61,957 bases of DNA from Prevotella sp. (GTDB taxonomy: Bacteria; Bacteroidota; Bacteroidia; Bacteroidales; Bacteroidaceae), in the NCBI GenBank assembly GCA_017557405.1, contig JAFYYV010000032.1:1-61957 (forward strand), in the 5' to 3' direction. The notes beneath the pieces were generated by a model. That model was not told the origin of the DNA and did not search any database. It saw only the letters and a program-made list of their open reading frames with translations. Shown piece by piece: positions 52,101-60,273 of this stretch. How positions within the stretch are numbered: position 1 is the stretch's first letter; each line of letters starts with the position of its first letter. The position numbers and the translations under genes are program-made.

Positions 52101-52312
52101 ACGAGGTTCTCTGGCAAATCATGACAACCGAAGAAGCATTGGTTAGTAAAATCGAACAACCATCATCCCCTACATTCTCCCCCCTTGGGGATGAACAAGG
52201 GGGGCCACTCATCTATTCCGTTGATGGTATCAGGCGACAACATCCACAACATGGATTGAACATCGTCCGCGAACTGACAAACGCGAAAACCCGCAAACTC
52301 ATCATCAAATAA
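49133..52312 (+). CDS. Secreted multidomain sialidase (GH33)
   Basis: Exo-sialidase releasing sialic acid from glycoconjugates. The 1059-residue protein has a signal peptide ('MNKYLILMLGILLTIPATLSLSAA'), an N-terminal domain (25-185), a BNR-associated N-terminal domain (about 190-335), and the catalytic propeller from about 345 with the RIP motif 'YYRIPAMIL' and Asp boxes 'SLDGGRTW', 'SDDNGITW', 'SSNDNGENW' and 'SIDQGITW'. Two beta-rich domains of unknown type follow (about 700-1000), then a tail 'PLIYSVDGIRRQHPQHGLNI' ending 'TRKLIIK', resembling Bacteroidetes T9SS sorting tails. Just before the tail, a palindromic C/G-rich insertion (52179-52204) adds 'SPLGDEQGGP' in frame. The protein is larger than most sialidases because of the C-terminal domains. 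A small exported protein gene follows 7 bp downstream. Confidence 0.93.
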   Translation: MNKYLILMLGILLTIPATLSLSAAETDIQWPIGDKTYEISIGAQVKTETELQDGGFYVIYQPRNNCCIEEAADHKLMLNGLAYNALNGTTNTSYVLRLLKNNDGTWRIQTASGRYFPVPTGNQNLYSAEKAGSYSPNFNADGYIFPRITANGTTYGLDRANSGVYSYSTLNNTVGSAQCYQIFAVNLNEPNVIVQQGYQTVGRNSTKALLLKFNIPGNNKNATIDKICVTLKGNTLANISQLQVYQTDNQEFYADNTPRLIGEATPTTENVEIPIEHYALHNGSNLLWLTAVIKHDATLADFVDAKLTQISYSHEGESQTKEIPQNIGDPDGQAQIFNVQSLAYVPTTDNCQYYRIPAMILDQKGNIVVAADRRYNSNSDLGNHKIDVSIRRSLDGGRTWSEQNIIATGDGKTQANYGYGDPALARTQTGRLICVMAAGSTMYWNGMRNAAICLSDDNGITWTRPRQLYTSHFTDAVNGKTNSLGFYANFISSGKGLTTSDGTVMFTNNCLTYENKNSPQCYILSSNDNGENWVMGPANAYAGCDESKLEQLNNGDLMVSVRQSGNRGFNTGSADATKWDAQWRNGQISGNACNADILYYSRSTNGERDIMLHSYIKSSARENLTLAMSIDQGITWHDFMNIQPGGSCYSTMQRLNDGSVAILYEDESYSVGNGYAINFVTITQEQIHAFADQLKKETSNEYQKALDKLENGGVYYIATNYLNDEPVRGFYYLKADGTLTTDISLATYFTFQRKPIANGFKPIGWKSGQFTNPANAHTNSTYIRTDQQNRDNWEAQVITCNADGLFAIRATNAPTDETWGSNAYWTTDAEGHATYDLAGAAHYIWRIIKVGTTPRFDTSKTYRIKSHLQGGFAMEQDGNGFATYYVGMNDYADDFVFQTVANEIGAFTIKNKRTNHFVSQADNKGFWTFGESAAQFRIQQIENDEEKEECFIIQAPFSQQLANLCVDCLVNPDTEMGGNFRILNCNKNGNEVLWQIMTTEEALVSKIEQPSSPTFSPLGDEQGGPLIYSVDGIRRQHPQHGLNIVRELTNAKTRKLIIK
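52179..52204. repeat. Palindromic C/G-rich repeat inside the sialidase gene
   Basis: CCCCCCTTG, 8 bp, CAAGGGGGG forms a perfect inverted repeat within coding DNA. It resembles the C-run/G-run repeats found in intergenic regions (for example 23850-23870 and 29560-29760) and falls between the last folded domain and the C-terminal tail. Confidence 0.75.
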
Positions 52313-52319
52313 AACCACT

Positions 52320-53135
52320 ATGAACAAAACGACTTTGAAACAAATTGCCGCTGTCATCACAGCATGTGCAATGGGCGGAATCGCCTACCTGAACTTGGGA
52401 AAAAACAACAACCAAAGCCCGTCTACCGATAACCAACAGACAATTACCGACAGTCAAGACCAATGGGGAAACCTTGTCAATGAAGCATCACAAGAAAGTT
52501 TAGTAAGCGGTTCAACTATGACATATGGTAGCCATACTTACACGCAAGAAGGGAACTTTACTATTGAAAACTACAACTCTTCCGCAACAGGGAAAGTGAC
52601 TTTCACAAATGTTCCATCGGGTTATACGGAATTTGAAGCCGTCTATCGGCAATTCCTAGGCAAGACGCCGCATGGAACAGCGGCCATGATGCCTATGGCT
52701 ATGGAGATATACGGTCGTGACAAAGATGTCGGTGAAAAATGCATACGACTCATCTGCACGGAAACAACAGCCGCTGAGGCACTTCGGGAACTGAAACAGA
52801 AGTATGTTCCTTCGAAATATAGTGAACCCAATGACCCATATGTTCAACGCTATTTGGCAGCCGCTGTGCTCGAAGGAGCCACCAACACGAATGCCTACAC
52901 GCCTATCGAACCATACACCGTGAACATGAAGGCTGGAGTAAACAAGCACCAGGAGATGCAGATGTACGACGGAACCGTGATGTGGCTCTACATCATAGGC
53001 GGCGGATGGGACACCACGCAACGAACGGTGCAGATTGTGAAGACATCAACAAGCGACCTCTTCCAAATCTTCAGCTGCCCCGCCCTCTACACTCAATGCA
53101 AAAACATCAAAGGAACCTGGCCAGGACTTAAATAG
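52320..53135 (+). CDS. Exported or membrane-anchored protein of unknown function
   Basis: The 271-residue protein begins with a basic end and hydrophobic stretch 'LKQIAAVITACAMGGIAYLNL'; ITAC could be a lipobox, or the segment may be an uncleaved anchor. A Ser/Thr/Asn/Gln-rich linker (about 30-65) follows. The remaining domain contains 'VTFTNVPSGYTEFEAVYRQFLGKTPHGTAAMMPMAMEIYGRDKDVGEKCIRL' and later 'YDGTVMWLYIIGGGWDTTQRTVQI'. I do not recognise the family with confidence. It starts 7 bp after the sialidase stop and probably shares its transcript, hinting at a surface or glycan-related role (inference). Confidence 0.75.
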   Translation: MNKTTLKQIAAVITACAMGGIAYLNLGKNNNQSPSTDNQQTITDSQDQWGNLVNEASQESLVSGSTMTYGSHTYTQEGNFTIENYNSSATGKVTFTNVPSGYTEFEAVYRQFLGKTPHGTAAMMPMAMEIYGRDKDVGEKCIRLICTETTAAEALRELKQKYVPSKYSEPNDPYVQRYLAAAVLEGATNTNAYTPIEPYTVNMKAGVNKHQEMQMYDGTVMWLYIIGGGWDTTQRTVQIVKTSTSDLFQIFSCPALYTQCKNIKGTWPGLK

Positions 53136-53138
53136 GTT

Positions 53139-54083
53139 CTAATAAGGATCACGATATTTGTTCTCGTCCTTGTCCTCAAGCATCGAGAGATAACTCTGAT
53201 ATCGTGATGCGGCTATATAGTGTTCTTCAAGGGCTTTCAACACCGCACACCCAGGTTCGTGAGTATGCGTGCAATTCGAGAATCGGCAGTCTTTGGAGAA
53301 ATGGAATATTTCGCGGAAATAGCTTGTCAACTCCTCGGGTTCCATATCGAATGTTCCAAAACCTTTGATTCCCGGCGTATCGATGAGCCAACCACACTGG
53401 CCAGCACCCGACTCATCATCATTTGGAACGGGGAGCATCTCCGAGAAAGTCGTCGTGTGCATACCCATGTTGTGAGCGTCGCTGATTTCAGCCGTTCGCA
53501 AGTTGACTCCTGGAAGCAACCGATTGATCAATGTGGACTTGCCAACTCCGCTGTTTCCACTCAGCAAAGTGATTTTCCCACGCATCAAGTCGTGCAACCG
53601 CTCGATTCCATAACCCGTCTTCGCTGATACCGACACGCACTCGTATCCGATGTTCTCATAGAGCGTCATCATCATTTCCTGATAATGCAAAACGTCATCA
53701 TCGAACAAATCGCGTTTGTTGAACACCAACACGACAGGTACACGATAAGCTTCCGCAGAAGCCAAAAAACGATCGATGAACGTCGTTGATGTCTGCGGAA
53801 GCTCAACAGTCACCACCAAAAAAGCCTGATCGACATTGGCGGCGATGATGTGGCTTTGCTTCGAAAGGTTCGACGACTTGCGGATGATATAGTTCCTTCG
53901 GTCTTCGATGGTGGTGATGAAAGAAGCGTCAATCACCACCCTATCCCCCACAGCAACAGGATTGGTGCTGCGAATACCCTTCAATCGAAAGTTGCCTTTG
54001 ATTTTGCAATCAACGGTCGTACCCTCGTCAGTAAGCACCGTATACCACGAGCCAGTATTTTTGATGACAAGTCCCTTCACCAA
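53139..54083 (-). CDS. rsgA: Ribosome small subunit-dependent GTPase A
   Basis: RsgA is a late 30S-subunit maturation factor. The 314-residue protein has an N-terminal OB-fold, circularly permuted GTPase motifs in order G4 'VLVFNKRDL', G5-like '[14 protein letters not shown]', G1 '[17 protein letters not shown]' and G3 '[10 protein letters not shown]', and a zinc knuckle '[17 protein letters not shown]'. It is the last gene of the minus-strand group rsmA-msrC-frr-rsgA and starts one base beyond the frr stop, indicating coupling. Confidence 0.96.
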   Translation of the reverse strand: MVKGLVIKNTGSWYTVLTDEGTTVDCKIKGNFRLKGIRSTNPVAVGDRVVIDASFITTIEDRRNYIIRKSSNLSKQSHIIAANVDQAFLVVTVELPQTSTTFIDRFLASAEAYRVPVVLVFNKRDLFDDDVLHYQEMMMTLYENIGYECVSVSAKTGYGIERLHDLMRGKITLLSGNSGVGKSTLINRLLPGVNLRTAEISDAHNMGMHTTTFSEMLPVPNDDESGAGQCGWLIDTPGIKGFGTFDMEPEELTSYFREIFHFSKDCRFSNCTHTHEPGCAVLKALEEHYIAASRYQSYLSMLEDKDENKYRDPY

Positions 54084-54084
54084 A

Positions 54085-54645
54085 TTAAACGGTCATGATT
54101 TCCTTTTGCTTGGCTGCCAACAGCTCATCGAGTTTCTTGATGAACTTGTCGTGCAGTTTCTGGAGGTCGGCCTCGGCATCTTTCTCATTGTCCTCGCTGA
54201 GTCCATCCTTGATGGCTTTCTTCAGCTTCTCCTTGATTTCGCTACGCACGTTGCGCACTTCCACCTTTGCCTTCTCGCCAATCTTGTTACATTGCTTCAC
54301 AAGTTCTTTACGGCGCTCCTCGGTAGGTTGGGGAATACCAAGACGAATAATCTCACCGTTGTTCTCGGGCGTAATACCCACATCGCTGTCCATGATGGCC
54401 TTTTCAATATCGCGAATGGCCTTGCGATCCCACGGCTTGATGGCGATGGTACGTGCATCAGGGCACGACACATTGGCAACTTGGTTCAGTGGAACCATCG
54501 AACCATAACTACTCACACGCACACCATCCAAGATGGCCACGTTGGCACGTCCGGCACGAATGCGGTTGAGCGAGTCTTCCAAGAACATCGCAGCCATTTC
54601 CATGCGTTCTTCAGCGCCGTTTAAAGTCTGTTTGACGTCTATCAT
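54085..54645 (-). CDS. frr: Ribosome recycling factor
   Basis: Frr, with EF-G, splits the post-termination ribosome. The 186-residue all-helical domain I has '[31 protein letters not shown]', typical of Frr, and ends '[15 protein letters not shown]'. Size and motif order are normal. A consensus promoter at 54674-54704 lies in the 3' end of msrC. Confidence 0.97.
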   Translation of the reverse strand: MIDVKQTLNGAEERMEMAAMFLEDSLNRIRAGRANVAILDGVRVSSYGSMVPLNQVANVSCPDARTIAIKPWDRKAIRDIEKAIMDSDVGITPENNGEIIRLGIPQPTEERRKELVKQCNKIGEKAKVEVRNVRSEIKEKLKKAIKDGLSEDNEKDAEADLQKLHDKFIKKLDELLAAKQKEIMTV

Positions 54646-54673
54646 AATTTCACGTATTAGTTTTCTAAAGGTA

Positions 54674-54704
54674 CAAATTTAGACAAATAATTTCAATAGT
54701 GCAA
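54674..54704 (-). promoter_or_regulatory. Possible internal promoter for frr-rsgA
   Basis: On the minus strand, TTG (54704-54702), 20 bp, TAAATTTG (54681-54674). It overlaps the last codons of msrC. Confidence 0.55.
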
Positions 54705-55193
54705 CTGTTTGGTCAAAATTTTTGCAATCTTTTCAAGATACAGGGCATCTACTGAGTCAAATGTCCCCAAATCGGTGCTGTCGATATCGATCACTCCTTT
54801 CACTTCGCCGTCTTCGCCGAAGATAGGAACGACAATCTCTGAACGCGACAAAGACGAGCAGGCAATATGACCCGGAAATTCCTCCACATCGGGTACAACC
54901 ATCGTGCGCTTTTCCGCCCACGCAGCACCACAAACGCCTTTGCCGAAAGGTATAGAGAAGCAGGCAACAGTACCTTGAAACGGACCTAATTGCAACACGT
55001 CCTTCCCATTTTGCGAAGCCACCAGATAGAAGCCCACCCAGAAATACTCCAATGGGAAAACACTCTTCATGGCCGCCGACACATTGGCCAGCACGCCGAC
55101 AACGTTCGCTTCGCCCTCAGCCAGGCTTTCCACCTGTTGGCAAAGCAATTCGTATCGCTCTTTCTTGATTTCCAATTTCATATCCTTATCCAT
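54693..55193 (-). CDS. msrC: Free methionine-(R)-sulfoxide reductase (GAF-fold)
   Basis: fRMsr (MsrC/YebR) reduces free Met-R-sulfoxide. The 166-residue GAF domain has the three signature cysteines in 'LGPFQGTVACFSIPFGKGVCGAAWA' and 'FPGHIACSSLSRSEIVVPI', matching family positions, with the acidic residues that bind substrate. It lies between rsmA and frr; the link with ribosome genes is positional. Confidence 0.93.
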   Translation of the reverse strand: MDKDMKLEIKKERYELLCQQVESLAEGEANVVGVLANVSAAMKSVFPLEYFWVGFYLVASQNGKDVLQLGPFQGTVACFSIPFGKGVCGAAWAEKRTMVVPDVEEFPGHIACSSLSRSEIVVPIFGEDGEVKGVIDIDSTDLGTFDSVDALYLEKIAKILTKQLHY

Positions 55194-55202
55194 CGACTCG
55201 GT

Positions 55203-56000
55203 TTATTTTTCATTCAAAAAAGCATCGACCATGTTGGTCAACTCCACAAACTCTTGTATCGACAACTGCTCAGGGCGACGTGTCATCATGTCGTGGGCAA
55301 AGAAGTCCTGCGTGCCTTCACGACCTCCCAACAACTGCTTGAGTGAAACACGCAACATTTTGCGACGTTGGTTGAAAACCGCCTTCACCACGCGTTTGAA
55401 CAAAGTTTCATCACACCCCAATCGCTCAACGCTGTTGCGCGTCATTCGAATGACGGCCGATTTCACTTTGGGAGGCGGATTGAACACCGTCTCGTCTACC
55501 GTGAAAAGATACTCCACATCATACCACGCTTGCATCAGCACCGACAAGATGCCGTAGGCTTTTGTGCCTGGTTGCGAAGCCATTCGCAAGGCAACTTCGC
55601 GTTGAATCATACCCGTGCAACACGGAATGAGGTCGCGATTGTCAAGCATCTTGAAGAATATCTGCGACGAAATGTCGTAAGGATAATTGCCCGTCAGCAC
55701 GAACTGCCGACCACCAAACACCTCGTTGAGATCCATTCGCAAGAAGTCCTGTCCGATGATGTTGTCGCGCATCTGCGGAAAATGCTCGTTCAGATAGGCC
55801 ACACTCTCGCGATCAATCTCCACCGCCTTCACTTCGCGCGGCTTTTTCACCAGATATTGCGTCAGCACACCCATTCCAGGACCTATCTCCAAGACGGGTA
55901 TGTCGGGGCAAGCATCCACCGTATCGGCTATGCGACGGGCAATGTCAAGGTCAATCAGGAAATGCTGCCCAAGGTTCTTTTTCGGCTTTACTTGTTTCAT
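55203..56000 (-). CDS. rsmA: 16S rRNA adenine dimethyltransferase (RsmA/KsgA)
   Basis: RsmA dimethylates two adenines of the 16S rRNA 3' hairpin. The protein begins 'MKQVKPKKNLGQHFLIDLDIARRI' (family start, used to choose ATG at 56000 over an upstream in-frame codon), has the SAM motif 'VLEIGPGMGVLTQYLV' and catalytic 'LTGNYPYDISSQIFF', and 'VTRRPEQLS'-type C-terminal region. Length of about 265 residues is typical. It is first in the minus-strand ribosome-maturation group and has its own promoter. Confidence 0.95.
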   Translation of the reverse strand: MKQVKPKKNLGQHFLIDLDIARRIADTVDACPDIPVLEIGPGMGVLTQYLVKKPREVKAVEIDRESVAYLNEHFPQMRDNIIGQDFLRMDLNEVFGGRQFVLTGNYPYDISSQIFFKMLDNRDLIPCCTGMIQREVALRMASQPGTKAYGILSVLMQAWYDVEYLFTVDETVFNPPPKVKSAVIRMTRNSVERLGCDETLFKRVVKAVFNQRRKMLRVSLKQLLGGREGTQDFFAHDMMTRRPEQLSIQEFVELTNMVDAFLNEK

Positions 56001-56019
56001 TTTCTTTCTCTTTTGGTTG

Positions 56020-56049
56020 CAAAGATAATGAAAACCGAGGGCAGAACAA
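56020..56049 (-). promoter_or_regulatory. Promoter of rsmA
   Basis: On the minus strand, TTG (56049-56047), 19 bp, TATCTTTG (56027-56020). Confidence 0.75.
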
Positions 56050-56214
56050 AATGAACGGGGGCATTTTTTACACAAATTGGTAATTTATCTTTACAATATC
56101 GGAAACAGCCAAAATCAATTTGTCAGCAAAAGGCTCGATTTCGCGACAAAATGCAAAGCAAAACACCGATTTAAATAACCGATTTGTTGAATCTTTTTAC
56201 TTATTGTCTGATTT

Positions 56215-56310
56215 TCCCATAGCTATGCTTTAGTGCTGTCAAAGCTATGCTTTCATCCCCTTAAAGCTATGCTTTGACCCGCTCAAAGCATAGCTGTCAT
56301 TTTGTCAAAT
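56215..56310 (-). repeat. ~22-bp repeat family block
   Basis: Units such as ATAGCTATGCTTTAGTGCTG, TCAAAGCTATGCTTTCATCC, TTAAAGCTATGCTTTGACCC and GCTCAAAGCATAGCTGTCAT. This is the only gene-free part of the 405-bp gap between rsmA and the YbhN-like gene apart from the promoters. Confidence 0.7.
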
Positions 56311-56364
56311 CACAACTTTTGTTTTCCCTGAAACCCGAAATTAAGAAATTACAACATCTTTTAT

Positions 56365-56395
56365 TTTGCCGTTCGGTCGATTATCCGTAACTTTG
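56365..56395 (+). promoter_or_regulatory. Promoter of the YbhN-like gene
   Basis: TTTG (56365-56368), 19 bp, TAACTTTG (56388-56395). The predicted start of transcription is only a few bases before the ATG at 56406, so the message may be nearly leaderless. Confidence 0.7.
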
Positions 56396-56405
56396 TATCT
56401 TGAAT

Positions 56406-57425
56406 ATGGAAAATGAACAGACGAAAAACGTGAAGAACCACGCAAAAGACATCCTCCACATCGTGTTGTCGCTGCTTCTGTGCAGCGCCATCCTCTATTG
56501 GATGTACCGCGGTTTCGACTTCGAGCGTGTGCGCAATGTGCTGTTCCACGAGATGAATTGGACCTGGATGCTCCTATCGTTTCCATTCGGCATCTTGGCT
56601 CAGGCGTTTCGTGGGTGGCGCTGGCGGCAGACGTTGGAGCCGCTGGGCGAGCATTCGCGCACGAGCACGCGCGTCTATTCCATCTTCCTCTCCTACGCGG
56701 CCAGCCTTTTGGTTCCGCGCATCGGAGAGTTCGCTCGTTGTGGCGTATTGAATCGCTACGATGGTGTTTCCTTCCCGAAAGCATTGGGTACTGTGGTCAG
56801 CGAACGAGTGGTCGACTCGTTGTTGGTTTTGCTGATGGCGGGTCTCACGTTTCTGTGGCAGATACCCGTCTTCATGCGTTTCTTCGATGAGACAGGCACG
56901 AGCCTCGATTCCATTTTCCATCGATTCACAACGGCGGGATGGATTGTGACGGCCGTCTGTGGATTGGCTGCGTTGGTGCTCATCTGGCTATTGCTTCGCA
57001 AACTCTCTATATATAATAAGGTAAAAGAGACACTGCATAGCGTATGGTTGGGAATCGCTTCGCTTCGCAAAGTCAAAAACCACATGCGGTTCATCCTCTT
57101 CACGCTCGCCATCTGGCTGTGCTATTTCCTCCACTACTACCTGACGTTCTTCTGCTTCGATGCGACTGCAGGTCTTGGCGTTTCGTGTGCATTAGTAACA
57201 TTCATCGTGGGAAGCATCGCCGTCATCGTGCCCACCCCCAACGGAGCAGGTCCTTGGCATTTTGCCGTGAAGACCATGCTGGTGCTTTATGGCGTTCATG
57301 AAACCGACGCCCTCTACTTCGTACTCATCGTGCACTCCGTGCAGACGCTGCTGGTGTTGGCATTGGGAGTGTTCGCGTGGCTGGGATTGAGTTTGAAACC
57401 AAAACAAGTGAAACAAAAACAATAA
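56406..57425 (+). CDS. Lysylphosphatidylglycerol synthase TM region family protein (YbhN/UPF0104-like)
   Basis: The 339-residue polytopic protein has about eight hydrophobic segments and the family's conserved stretches: 'AFRGWRWRQTLEPLGEHS', 'YAASLLVPRIGEFARCGVLNRYDG', 'VSERVVDSLLVLLMAGLTFLW' and 'VPTPNGAGPWHFAVKTMLVLYGV'. It lacks the soluble aminoacyl-transferase domain of MprF, so it is the flippase-like part only. The substrate, probably a lipid, is unknown. pepD follows 40 bp downstream. ATG at 56406 is chosen over an in-frame TTG at 56400. Confidence 0.88.
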   Translation: MENEQTKNVKNHAKDILHIVLSLLLCSAILYWMYRGFDFERVRNVLFHEMNWTWMLLSFPFGILAQAFRGWRWRQTLEPLGEHSRTSTRVYSIFLSYAASLLVPRIGEFARCGVLNRYDGVSFPKALGTVVSERVVDSLLVLLMAGLTFLWQIPVFMRFFDETGTSLDSIFHRFTTAGWIVTAVCGLAALVLIWLLLRKLSIYNKVKETLHSVWLGIASLRKVKNHMRFILFTLAIWLCYFLHYYLTFFCFDATAGLGVSCALVTFIVGSIAVIVPTPNGAGPWHFAVKTMLVLYGVHETDALYFVLIVHSVQTLLVLALGVFAWLGLSLKPKQVKQKQ

Positions 57426-57465
57426 TCATTAACCAAAGGAGGCTCTCCTCTAATAAAACACAACT

Positions 57466-58923
57466 ATGAACGAAATTTGCAATCTAAACCCATCGTGCAT
57501 CTGGAAAAACTTCTATGCACTCACACAAGTACCGCGCCCCAGCGGACATCTCGAGAAAATACAGCAATTCCTGCTCGACTTCGCAAAGCAGGCAGGCGTT
57601 GAAGCCTTCATTGACGAGGGTCGCAACGTAGTGATGCGCAAACCCGCTTCAGCAGGTATGGAAAACCGAAAAGGCGTCATTTTGCAGGCTCACATGGATA
57701 TGGTTCCGCAGAAGACTCCCGAATCGACCCACAATTTCGAAACCGACCCCATCCAACCTTGGATTGACGGCGAGTGGGTGAAAGCCAAAGGAACCACCCT
57801 CGGAGCCGACAACGGTATTGGCGTGGCTGCCATCTTGGCCATCATGGAAGACAAGACGCTCAAGCACGGACCTGTGGAGGCCCTCATCACAGCCGATGAG
57901 GAGACGGGTATGTTTGGCGCCAACGACCTTCCTGAGAAGATGCTCAAAGGCGACATTCTGATGAACCTCGATTCTGAACATTGGGGTAAGTTCGTCATCG
58001 GTTCGGCTGGTGGTATTGATGTAACTGCCACTCTCGGATACAAAGAGATTGAAACCGACCCCGAAGATGCTGCCGTACGCATCACGTTGAAAGGCTTGCG
58101 TGGTGGTCATAGTGGCCTTGAGATTCACGAAGGACGCGCCAACGCCAACAAGTTGATGGCTCGCGTAGTGCTCTGTTTGATGGAGGAGGAAGAGGCTCGG
58201 CTCGTTAGCTGGCACGGTGGAAACATGCGCAATGCTATTCCGTTCAAAGCCGAAGTGGTGGTAACAGTTCCAAAGGAAAACCTCGCTGGTTTGAAAGAAG
58301 ATGTTGAGGAACTGAAAGAGGAATTCATCGACGAGTACAAGGGTATCGAGAGCGGAATCGAACTCTACGTGGAAGATGTGGAGACGCCGAAGATGCAAGT
58401 ACCTGAGGAAATCCAAGACAACCTCATCGACGCCATTCTGGCTTGCCACGATGGTGTGCTTCGCATGATTCCCAGCTATCCCTCAGTGGTGGAGACAAGT
58501 TCAAACCTCGCCATTATCGACATCGAAGACGGCAAGGCTGCCATCAAGATCCTCGCACGAAGCAGTCGTGAAGACATGAAAGCCTATATCGTCGACATGC
58601 TGAAGAGTTGTTTCAACATGGCTGGCATGAAGATTGAGACCGCTGGAAGCTACGGTGGATGGGATCCCAACCCCGAATCTCCGCTGCTTCACTTGCTGCT
58701 GAAGATTTACAAAGAGCAGAATGGCGAGGACGGAATCATTCAAGTGGATCATGCTGGATTGGAGTGCTCGGTCATTCTTGGCAAGTATCCTCATCTCGAT
58801 GTCGTGAGTCTCGGCCCCACCATGAAGAGCCCGCACACCACTCAGGAGCGCGCTCTTATAGCCACAGTCGCTCCTTTCTGGGAACTTCTGAAGAAAGCAC
58901 TTGAGGAAATGCCCGAGAAATAA
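57466..58923 (+). CDS. pepD: Aminoacyl-histidine dipeptidase (M20C)
   Basis: PepD hydrolyses Xaa-His and other dipeptides in the cytoplasm. The 485-residue protein has M20 metal-binding motifs 'LQAHMDMVPQK', 'GTTLGADNGIGVAAILAIM' and 'ITADEETGMFGANDL' (catalytic Glu-Glu), the dimerisation domain insert with 'GLRGGHSGLEIHEGRAN', and the C-terminal ligand 'SLGPTMKSPHTTQE'. Length is typical. A hairpin terminator follows. Confidence 0.95.
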   Translation: MNEICNLNPSCIWKNFYALTQVPRPSGHLEKIQQFLLDFAKQAGVEAFIDEGRNVVMRKPASAGMENRKGVILQAHMDMVPQKTPESTHNFETDPIQPWIDGEWVKAKGTTLGADNGIGVAAILAIMEDKTLKHGPVEALITADEETGMFGANDLPEKMLKGDILMNLDSEHWGKFVIGSAGGIDVTATLGYKEIETDPEDAAVRITLKGLRGGHSGLEIHEGRANANKLMARVVLCLMEEEEARLVSWHGGNMRNAIPFKAEVVVTVPKENLAGLKEDVEELKEEFIDEYKGIESGIELYVEDVETPKMQVPEEIQDNLIDAILACHDGVLRMIPSYPSVVETSSNLAIIDIEDGKAAIKILARSSREDMKAYIVDMLKSCFNMAGMKIETAGSYGGWDPNPESPLLHLLLKIYKEQNGEDGIIQVDHAGLECSVILGKYPHLDVVSLGPTMKSPHTTQERALIATVAPFWELLKKALEEMPEK

Positions 58924-58966
58924 AGACATTAAAAACCTATAAGAGTTGAAAAGGCTCTTATTCATC

Positions 58967-59022
58967 AAAGGCCGTTCGGTTGTAGTACAAAAACCTTGTA
59001 TGCAAGCCGAATGGTCTTTTAT
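58967..59022 (+). terminator. Terminator after pepD
   Basis: AGGCCGTTCGG pairs with CCGAATGGTCT (with a G-T mismatch or two) and is followed by TTTT. A shorter hairpin ATAAGAG/CTCTTAT lies just upstream (58939-58961). Confidence 0.7.
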
Positions 59023-59077
59023 GTTCAGAAAAAGTTGCCTAGATTAATGATTTTGTTCGGAAAAAATCAAATAAAAT

Positions 59078-59108
59078 TTTGCTTTTCTCTCGTTTTTTCG
59101 TAACTTTG
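59078..59108 (+). promoter_or_regulatory. Promoter of corA with a long leader
   Basis: TTTG (59078-59081), 19 bp, TAACTTTG (59101-59108). The leader to corA would be about 150 nt. Confidence 0.75.
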
Positions 59109-59137
59109 CAACCGTTAAACCAATTATCAACAAAATT

Positions 59138-59179
59138 ATGGACGATTATCCGGCGGAAACTATTAGAGACTTCGCGTGA
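59138..59179 (+). CDS. Possible leader peptide in the corA 5' region
   Basis: A 13-codon frame, MDDYPAETIRDFA, begins about 25 nt into the predicted corA leader and ends 83 nt before the corA ATG. It could be an upstream ORF with a regulatory role, as known leader peptides of Mg2+ transporters in enterobacteria are, or chance. No ribosome-binding site was recognised. Confidence 0.25.
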   Translation: MDDYPAETIRDFA

Positions 59180-59262
59180 GGATATAGCCAAGGTGCTAAT
59201 CCCCATGCACACGACAATTTACTGTAGTTGTCAAACATCAATTATCAATGGAGGATTAGCAA

Positions 59263-60189
59263 ATGAAGACTTACTGGAATTTTGCAGAAAACCTGAAGGT
59301 GATTCCCGAGTGGGAACCCAATTGTTGGATTCAAGTGACTTGTCCGACAGAGGAAGACCAGCGCATGCTGGAAGAGAGATTCAATATCCCCGACTACTTT
59401 TTCACTGACATCAGCGATACTGATGAGCGTGCCCGTTATGAATACGATGACGGATGGATGCTCATCATCTTGCGTATACCCTATGTGAAAGAAATTCGGT
59501 CGCGCACACCTTATACGACTGTGCCTCTGGGTATCATCCACAAGCGTGATGTGACCATCACCGTGTGCTTCTACGAGACGAACATGATGCTCGATTTCGT
59601 TTCTTACCAACAGAAACGCAACGAGGGATTCACCGACTTCGTGGACATGACTTTCCGTTTGTTCCTCTCGTCGGCTGTTTGGTATCTAAAGAGACTGAAA
59701 CAAATCAACACGCTGATTGAAAAAGCCAAGCACAACTTGGATCATGGAGTGAACAACGAGAGCCTGATTGGATTGTCTCGTCTTCAGGATTCGCTGACCT
59801 ATTTCAACACTTCCATTCGTGGCAACGACAACTTGTTGCAGAAACTGAAGTTCAAGTTGCAGGTGGACGAGTTGGACGATGACTTGATTGAGGATGTTAA
59901 CATCGAGATGAGTCAGGCTAAGGAACTGACGAACATCTATTCCGACATCTTGGAATCAACGATGGATACGTATAGCAGTATCATCAACAACAACATGAAC
60001 ACCGTGATGCGTACGCTGACAAGCGTATCTATCATCATGATGTTCCCGACGCTGATAGCCTCTCTCTTCGGTATGAACCTCATCAACGGAATGGAGAATT
60101 CGCGTTTCGGATTCATGGCCGCTTTGGTCATCTCAATCGTTGTATCGGGTGTTTCATGGGGGATTCTGCGCTACAAGCGGCTACTGTAA
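59263..60189 (+). CDS. corA: Magnesium transporter CorA family protein
   Basis: Pentameric inner-membrane Mg2+/Co2+ channel. The 308-residue protein has a cytoplasmic N-terminal funnel domain, a long helix, and two C-terminal membrane helices with the selectivity motif GMN in 'IASLFGMNLINGMENS' between them, ending 'SWGILRYKRLL' (basic tail). A good GGAGG ribosome-binding site precedes the ATG. It is separated from pepD by a terminator and has its own promoter. Confidence 0.95.
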   Translation: MKTYWNFAENLKVIPEWEPNCWIQVTCPTEEDQRMLEERFNIPDYFFTDISDTDERARYEYDDGWMLIILRIPYVKEIRSRTPYTTVPLGIIHKRDVTITVCFYETNMMLDFVSYQQKRNEGFTDFVDMTFRLFLSSAVWYLKRLKQINTLIEKAKHNLDHGVNNESLIGLSRLQDSLTYFNTSIRGNDNLLQKLKFKLQVDELDDDLIEDVNIEMSQAKELTNIYSDILESTMDTYSSIINNNMNTVMRTLTSVSIIMMFPTLIASLFGMNLINGMENSRFGFMAALVISIVVSGVSWGILRYKRLL

Positions 60190-60273
60190 TACGATTTGCT
60201 TTGCTATACGATAGAATGAAAAATGAATTTAATCTACAAATAAACATCAATCATTATTTCAAAACAAAGACAA

